This document shows, piece by piece, positions 57,562 to 64,000 of a DNA stretch of 64,000 bases. A model generated the notes under the pieces. That model made no database searches. It was not told the origin of the DNA and was given only the letters and a program-made list of their open reading frames with translations. The position numbers were made by a program, and so were the translations under genes. Where the stretch lies: positions 27,714,001 through 27,778,000 of the forward strand of contig JBHGNT010000002.1 in the NCBI GenBank assembly GCA_043228905.1. The letters run 5' to 3'. Numbering within the stretch: position 1 is the stretch's first letter; the number at the start of each line of letters is the position of its first letter. Source of the stretch: Azolla caroliniana. Taxonomy: Eukaryota; Polypodiophyta.

Positions 57562-60130
57562 CTGAGAACACAGACAAACACTAAGTATATTCAACAGATA
57601 ATATATCTATCTATCTATATATCAAAAAAAATGTGTTGGAGATATATTGGCATCATATATAACTAGCACTGAATGCTGAACAATCATTATGGACACAAAG
57701 CACAATGTGTTGACTGAAAATAGATCACAAAATAAGTACTGTACGGTTTATTGTGCGCACTAACACAGTTTTGAAGATTAATTATCTACAACAAAATGCA
57801 TTGAATATAGGCAAATCAACTATAGAAGAAAACTCGTTGGTGATTAATGGTATTTACATACAAAACATTGTCAAAAATAGATTTTGATTATACAAAACAC
57901 GAAGTATTGAAGAAAGATTATATAGAGAATGTCTCAAAGATGGGCAGTAAATGTATTAAAGCTACCCTATACAGAAACACGAAGTGAACATATAGGTTGT
58001 ATATACAAATATAAAGTATCGACGATAGGTTGTATTAACAAACAAATTGCTTCCATTTCTCCTTTTCTGGAACCTTGGCCACGTATGGATGTTAGTCATT
58101 GTATAGATGTTAATCAACACCTTCATATTTTTGTTCCAGATGGTTTTTAATACTAACCTTCAAGGAAAACGATGTCAGAAGACAGGAATCCTAATAATAG
58201 CCAAATCACTTTGACTATTTATAAAATGCTTGTAGGTAATGCTCAAGAGACAAACCTCACAATAGGCTCCAGAGTGAAACACAATCAACTGTAGTACTGA
58301 ATATTGCTGTATATTTGGTTTTGTATCAATACCATGCATTCAACTTGAATGGTTTTAGCTTCAATCAGTCTTTGGCTGACAACCAAGTTTATGTTATTAA
58401 CGCCTGGAATTGTGACCCCAAGAGGGCACGCTACACTCAGAAACTTGGGCTCAGTTCCAACTGCAGACTGCAACTTGCCTGGGGTGTGTCCCCTCACCTG
58501 CAAACCCGACTGAGTGTTTTGAGTTACTTAAGCTGGTACATACAAGTCAGATGCCAATTCTGACCTTCTGATCAAGGGTCAGGTCTGAACTGAACCTGGT
58601 TCGACGGTTGTTTCAACCTGGCCACTTTAAAGTCGATGAATCCACCAGCAAATCAGTAGCTTATTAGAAAAGCTAGTTAGCAACTAAGCAGACGGGGAGC
58701 GTGGAGATTCCCAGCTCTCCTAATGTTAGGCTGTAACTGTTCAGTAACTTCTGGTAGCCCTAGGTGTAATTGCAGAGTAATTCCTCTAAAACTCACCATG
58801 GGCTGCTTCTTGCTGAACCAGGTCACACAAAAGTTCCCGACCATGAAGTGGTTGCCATTGAGTGCTGAGTGAGACACAGGTGTTGTAGCAAACCTCTATC
58901 AATGAAGGTAGATAGATAGAGTTGATGAGCATATTGTCATTGCAGCCAAACCTGCACATTATCTCCATGAGTTTGAGTTAGTTGATCACATTCAATTATG
59001 GCATTTGGAGCTTCTGGTTGTTGCTGTGTCCTTTGAAGGATAGACAAAATATTCAAAGACATCAGATGGTCTCCTTCAAAGGATAGACCCAAGTGTGTCA
59101 CGCAGCATCATCAAAATGCCAGAAAATAGAAATCTCCAATAGACAGTGTCCTCATTGAACTCATAAATCACTATGGACACATTGAAGCTATCACATTGTC
59201 AAAACAGTTGCATCTTTAGGAAATGCAAATTTGTGCATATATCTTAGAATACAATTCTTACACATGATTAGATGTGTACATGAATAGAAGAGAAATTGCA
59301 TACCATATCATGCATATTAAGCTGTGCAAGCTGCTGATATTTAAGTGGCTAAACCAGGGATGCCAAAGCTCCGTATTACAGAATGATTGAGCATCCACAG
59401 GTAATGTACCAATATAAGAAAAGAAATATGCAATTATTGAAGAAAGACTAATCAGGAAAAGCAAATTGCTAAAAAGTTGAAATTAGAATATTACATGTAC
59501 CCAGTACAAGGCCAGAAAAACAAGAACATGTTCAACGACATCTTACCACCCCCATGGACCTCAGCTCACCTGCAGATCTTACCCTTCTTCAAACTCACTT
59601 GCACAAGTTGGGCATTTAGGTAGCATCATGGCATCAGAAAACAGTTTACAGGATATGCAATGAAGACACAGTTAAGGAATAATCTCACTTACTTCTCATA
59701 TGCTTAGCAATAAGGTGATTAGTGAAAATGATGAGGATTTGTTAACTGGAAGTGATAACTTGGGTGCCGTACTCAATGCACTGCCTCAAAGATTCAGCAC
59801 ATGCACACAAACATTATTTTCTAATGGGATTTTTTACTAAAAAGTAGCAATCCCCCTTTTCAGAAAAGAGACATACACAATGTGTGTAATTATTCCGGTT
59901 TCATAGGTCAAATTTGGCCTACTTGGGAACAGTAAAAACTCTAATTTTTGGCCATTAAATTTCTGATATATGTCAACCCTAACTGCACAACAACTGAAGC
60001 AACCAGTTTTCAGCACAACACAATAACTCTTCTCTATTTCTTCCAGCTCATTGCTTACTATTCTTCAATATTGCACTGATTTAGTACATTTTGGTGAACA
60101 AAACGACCAAGTTTTGCAATACTCATATAT
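57562..60130. other. Presumed upstream intron and spacer, no confirmed exon
   Basis: A GC-richer block at 58370-58900 without long frames could be an old LTR or other repeat; I see no LTR ends. A minus-strand stretch near 59575-59625 reads KCPTCASEFEEG before GTAAG, which could be a zinc-binding exon but is too short to call. Confidence 0.35.
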
Positions 60131-62720
60131 ATTTCTGGCAGTAATAATTTTTGGCATGCTTAATGCTAAAGACAGGTTGGATGGTACTAACTATCCTATG
60201 TGGGCATACATGATGAGGCATGTATTGGTTGCAATGCAGCTATGAGATATTGACATTGACTCTAATGAACACCCAACTTCAAGTACTTCTCCAAACTCTC
60301 CTTCCCTTTAGGAATAGCTCAAGCTCCATTCCTCAACAACCCACCTCTTCACAACTTAAGTGGGATGGTAAGGATGCTCAAGTCCATGCTCTCATTGCAT
60401 TGTCAGTCAAGCATCACATCGTTCCACATATCTGATCATGCATCACCTCCAAAAGTGCTTGTGATGTGTTAAAGAACCTATATGTTCAAAGGAACGAAGC
60501 AAGAGTTGTTATTTTCAAGCAACAACTTGAAGAGACAAAGGTGTAAGAAGGTGATTCCATGGATGTATTCTTGAAAAAGATCAAAGACTTACAGAAATAA
60601 TTACTCAACATTGATGAAGTGATTTCTGACAAGCAATTAGTTTCTAAAGTTCTTGCAACTCTTCCAAACTCATATCAAGGCTTTGCCACGACAATAAGGC
60701 TGCTTACAAGAGGTAAAGAGAGCTTTAGCTTTGATTTTCTCTTATAGGAATCTCAATCTTGAGAAAATCGGGATGATCATAGTGGTGATCAAGCTTTTGT
60801 TACCTCCTCCTGCTTACAAGAGGTAAAGAGAGCTTTAGCTTTGATGAGCTAATCCCCTTTCTCTTATAGGAATCTCAATCTCGGGAAAATCGGGATGATC
60901 ATAATGGTGATCAAGCTTTTGTTACCTCCTCCAAGTTCAAAATCCAACAAAAATGAAAACAAAATAACCCTCCTTCTAAAGGCAATGATGCCTCCACTTT
61001 CCGTGTTGAGAAGAAGAAGAAAAGGTGAAATTACTGTTGTAAGCTAGCTCATGACATTACCAAATGTTGAAAGAGGAAAGCTAGTGAAGAGAAGAATAAA
61101 CAATAGTGTTAGCATCTCTATTAGTAAGAAGGAAGAAACACACATTACTCGACATGAGTGGGCATCTTCCATATACACGGTGTATGATCCCTCAGAGGAT
61201 GGCACATATTTATCAGTAAGAGAGTCTAAGGATGCTTGGTATTTTGATAGCGTAGCTAAGCACATAAGCACTTGTAAAAATTCTCTGTCATAAGGCGGGC
61301 ATAATTACTTGTGCAACATTGCTTCTTACATCATCAAAGACATTAGTTGAGTTCATATTACAGCCATCAATGTGGTAGTAGTCATCTTGAACAATGTTCT
61401 CTATGTCCTTGGCAAATGAAAAACTATCTTTCGGTTTCAGCCATTGCTATGCATGGATATCCTCTACGATAAATGTGCAATACATGATTGTAGAAAGGGC
61501 AATATCATTGTCAGACGATGTATCTTATTCAACAACCTTTAGATGCTTGACATATATCAGAACTTTGATGACCAAAATGCATCAGCAGTGGTTGCCCAAA
61601 CACAAAGCAATTCTGAACTATGACATGCTCGGGTCGGCCATTTCGATTTCAGCAGCCTTGCACAGCTTAGTAAGCATGATATGGTATGCAATCTTCCTTC
61701 TATTCATGTACCATCTAATCACGTTTATGAGGGCTGTATTCTAGGAAAGGTGCACAGATTTTCATCTCCAAAAGATGTAATGTTTTGGCGACACACAAGC
61801 TTCAGCTAGTACATAGTGATGTATGTGGCTGAATGAGAATATTAATTTGAGGTTATTTTTATTTTCTTACATTCATTGATGATGCTACCTGACACACTTG
61901 GTACATCCTTTGAAGAAGAAATCCAACGTCTTTTCATGCTTCAAAGAATTTACATCTTGCTGAAAATCTCAGCAATCATAAAGTTGTTACTCTTTGCACC
62001 AACTCCATGTCCCAAGAGTTCAATGCTTTCTTTATGGACAGAGGTATTATCCATCAATGCATGAATCCATACACACCACAACAAAACAGTTTGGTGTAAG
62101 AAAGAAAAGATCTCTGATGGAGATGGCAAGATGCATGCTCGATGGTAAGAACGTACCTCACAGTTTTTTGTTGGAAGCTGTAATCTGTGCAAACTATGCT
62201 CCAAAATGTTGTGGTTGAAGGTGATCGACTAACCCAACCTCATGGAAGTAATGTGCAGGTTTTGCATCAGCAACAGAATGCTCTAAATAGAGATGTAGAG
62301 CAGCCAAACAATGCTCAAATGGATCTCTTGCAACAGTTCCAATGTGGTTGAAAATGAGCAACAAAACATTGCTGATAGTAATGTTGATTTACAGGTCATT
62401 AATCAACCTGATGTTGACATGGAATTGGAGGAAGAATAAGCCTATTCTAAGAAAACAAGAAAAAACAGTCCCTAAATTGCTGATTAACACCCTTATGGGC
62501 AGCAAACTCACATTTCCTCTTCAAGGTGAAATCCAGTCAGCCAATCAGCAAGCTAAACTGCAGCATGTGCATCATGCTCTTATCGCTGAAATTTGTGATG
62601 AGGAGCCACTCTCGCACTTTAGGAAAAATCAATAGACAAGGAAAACGAGCTTGTGATTACAATGATGTAGAATGGTGTAGAACTACATGTAGCTGGAAAC
62701 CAAACAATAACCTAACAAGG
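60130..62720 (+). pseudogene. Ty1/copia retrotransposon remnant: gag, protease and integrase fragments
   Basis: In plus-strand order: gag start RLDGTNYPMWAYMMRHVLVA (60174-60235); gag body (QLKWDGKDAQVHALIALSVK in a shifted frame); a zinc-knuckle remnant near 61026-61070 (CKLAHDITKC); a protease-like DAWYFDSVAKHISTCK (61230-61280, normally DSGA); integrase pieces LVHSDVCG (about 61810), FIDDAT (about 61880) and RSLMEMARCMLDGKNVPHSF (62110-62170). No RT/RNase H domain is recognisable; a C-terminal-like DEEPLSHF occurs at 62600. Many stops and frameshifts. LTRs were not found. Confidence 0.82.
60703..60930. repeat. Tandem duplication within copia gag
   Basis: CTGCTTACAAGAGGTAAAGA and the next ~100 bases, through GATCAAGCTTTTGTTACCTC, occur twice. 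The second copy has a short insertion (GAGCTAATCCCC) that keeps more of the gag sequence, so the first copy is the deleted one. Confidence 0.85.
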
Positions 62721-62989
62721 TCCACACCATTCTAACTATGTTCACACCAAAGCTTTTATAGGATGGATACACATTAAGTGTAACATGAATGACATAAGAA
62801 GCATTAATGACTCAGGTACTTGTGCACCATTTATAGGAGCATCCTCAAGACTAACAAAGAAATTCCTGCAAGAGGTCATTTGCATCACCACCAAAATACC
62901 AAACATTATTAGACTCACTTACCAATAAGCATGTGTCATGCTATGAAGGATCACACACAATGTAAATGAAGAGTGCCTACTTATGTTGA

Positions 62990-63760
62990 ACAATGGATGA
63001 TTCTTTCTTTAGACCAGTAGACGTGGTAACACAAAACTTGGTTTGTTTTTTCTGCTCTTCTCTTATTTTCCTCTTTTGACATTCACAAATGTCATGTCGT
63101 CATTTATAACAATAGTTGAATTGTTTCTCCTTCTTGCCATGCATAGTTAAGGCATCCTTGCTTTTGATTGAAAAATTGTTATGCTTTTGTCCATGTTTGG
63201 CTTTGAATTTGAAGTGAAAATCAAAGCTTGATCACCACTTATGAGAACATCTTGTTTTGCATGAGAGGATTACTGTAAGGAATGGGAGACTAGCTCATCA
63301 AAGTTGTAACTATCTTTTACTCTTTTAAGGAACCTTATTATAGTGGAAAATCATTGATATGAATAAGGATGAGCTGCAAGAACCTTGGAAAACAATTGCT
63401 TGCCTAAAATAACTTCAAATGATATTGACTAGTTGTTTCTTGAGGTCTTTGATCTTCGACAACAATGCATCCATGGTATCACCTTCTTGCATCTTTGTAT
63501 AATCATGTTTCCACTAAAGCATGATAACTCTGGCTTCACTCTGTTGAGCATAGAGATTTTTTAATATACCCCATGCACCTTTCAAAGTGGCACACGATAA
63601 GATATGTAGAGCAACATGTTGCTTTACTAACAATGCAATGAGAGTGTGAGCTAAAGCATCCTTGACATCCCACTTAAGCTGTGAAAGAGTGGCTCTATGC
63701 AAATGTAACTTTGTATTCAGGTGAGAAATTAATCTACTTGCTATAGATGTTGAAAACGAA
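62990..63760 (-). pseudogene. Second copia gag remnant, opposite orientation
   Basis: The minus-strand frame 63702-63514 reads QLKWDVKDALAHTLIALLVK then GAWGILKNLYAQQSEARVIM, matching the gag of the 60130-62720 copy (QLKWDGKDAQVHALIALSVK). Further fragments continue to lower coordinates: MQEGDTMDALLSKIKDLKKQ in a shifted frame, then GDQALIFTS-like sequence near 63200-63240. The two copia pieces therefore point toward each other. Confidence 0.75.
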
Positions 63761-64000
63761 AATTGCCAATGCTTTGGCTGCTCTAAATCTGTCTGCCTAT
63801 GTGCTTCAGTAATTAAGATTTTGCAAGAATGCTCAAAGCACCAGTTTGTAAGAATGAGTTCTAAAAGACTACTCGGCTATTTTAAAAACTGGTTATTATT
63901 TAATTAATGGTTGGCTACCATAACCAAGACACCATGAAGTGGGAAGACCAACAATTATAGCCAAGAAATCATGAAATGGAAGACCAATTGTTACAGCCAA
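63761..64000. other. Right edge, upstream of the inverted copia gag
   Basis: Contains a short repeat, ACCAAGACACCATGAAGTGG-like, near 63920-63990 (ACCAA/AGCCAAGAAATCATGAAATGG). It could be the leader of the inverted element; no LTR end or primer-binding site was identified. Confidence 0.35.

Noticed and set aside
58370-58900. Possible solo LTR
   Set aside because: Composition differs from the flanks, but no TG…CA ends or target duplication could be found.
59575-59625. Possible zinc-binding exon (KCPTCASEFEEG) upstream of the 57361 exon
   Set aside because: A donor-like GTAAG follows, but one CxxC in a dozen residues is too little to support an exon.

Overview
This is plant nuclear DNA. It is AT-rich, has long introns, and is dominated by degraded LINE (non-LTR) and Ty1/copia retrotransposons with many microsatellites. 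The land-plant assignment rests on a 13-exon cycloartenol C-24 methyltransferase (SMT1) gene, an intronless ATL-type RING-H2 gene, two tRNA-Ile(AAU) genes, plant L1 elements with zf-RVT tails and a copia gag-integrase remnant. The SMT1 protein is recognisable but diverged from the angiosperm sequences I know, so a fern, other early-diverging plant or another large-genome lineage is possible. I cannot fix the species from sequence alone.

Layout. 1-0.9 kb: first exon of an unidentified gene running off the left edge (minus). 0.9-10.4 kb: intergenic DNA with two LINE remnants, one a 5'-truncated L1 with target-site duplication (6147-7031). 10.4-11.3 kb: a terminal-inverted-repeat DNA element inserted in a TA microsatellite. 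12.2-17.9 kb: SMT1 (plus), whose intron 4 carries an antisense LINE fragment that was later tandemly duplicated. 18.8-37.0 kb: a minus-strand gene for a membrane-anchored coiled-coil protein, assembled here from 13 exons. Its roughly 11.9 kb intron 2 holds nested LINEs, including a 5.5 kb nearly complete element (29433-34914) with ORF1 and ORF2. An intron near its 3' end holds a tRNA-Ile.

38.2-50.3 kb: intergenic DNA with an L1 remnant (about 39.9-41.1 kb) and a well-preserved 5'-inverted (twin-primed) L1 at 42589-45451 flanked by a perfect 19-bp duplication. 50.3-52.1 kb: the ATL RING-H2 gene. 52.1-56 kb: intergenic. 56.1 kb: second tRNA-Ile. 57.4-57.6 kb: last exon of an unidentified minus-strand gene. 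60-64 kb: two copia remnants in tail-to-tail orientation.

The host genes are not functionally linked: sterol side-chain alkylation, a probable ubiquitin ligase, a coiled-coil membrane protein and tRNAs. The main interest is structural. The window records several retrotransposition mechanisms (twin priming, nested self-insertion, a candidate tandem-monomer LINE promoter) and two tandem duplications ending at 3' splice sites. All exon models were built by eye from splice consensus and reading frame and need transcript support.
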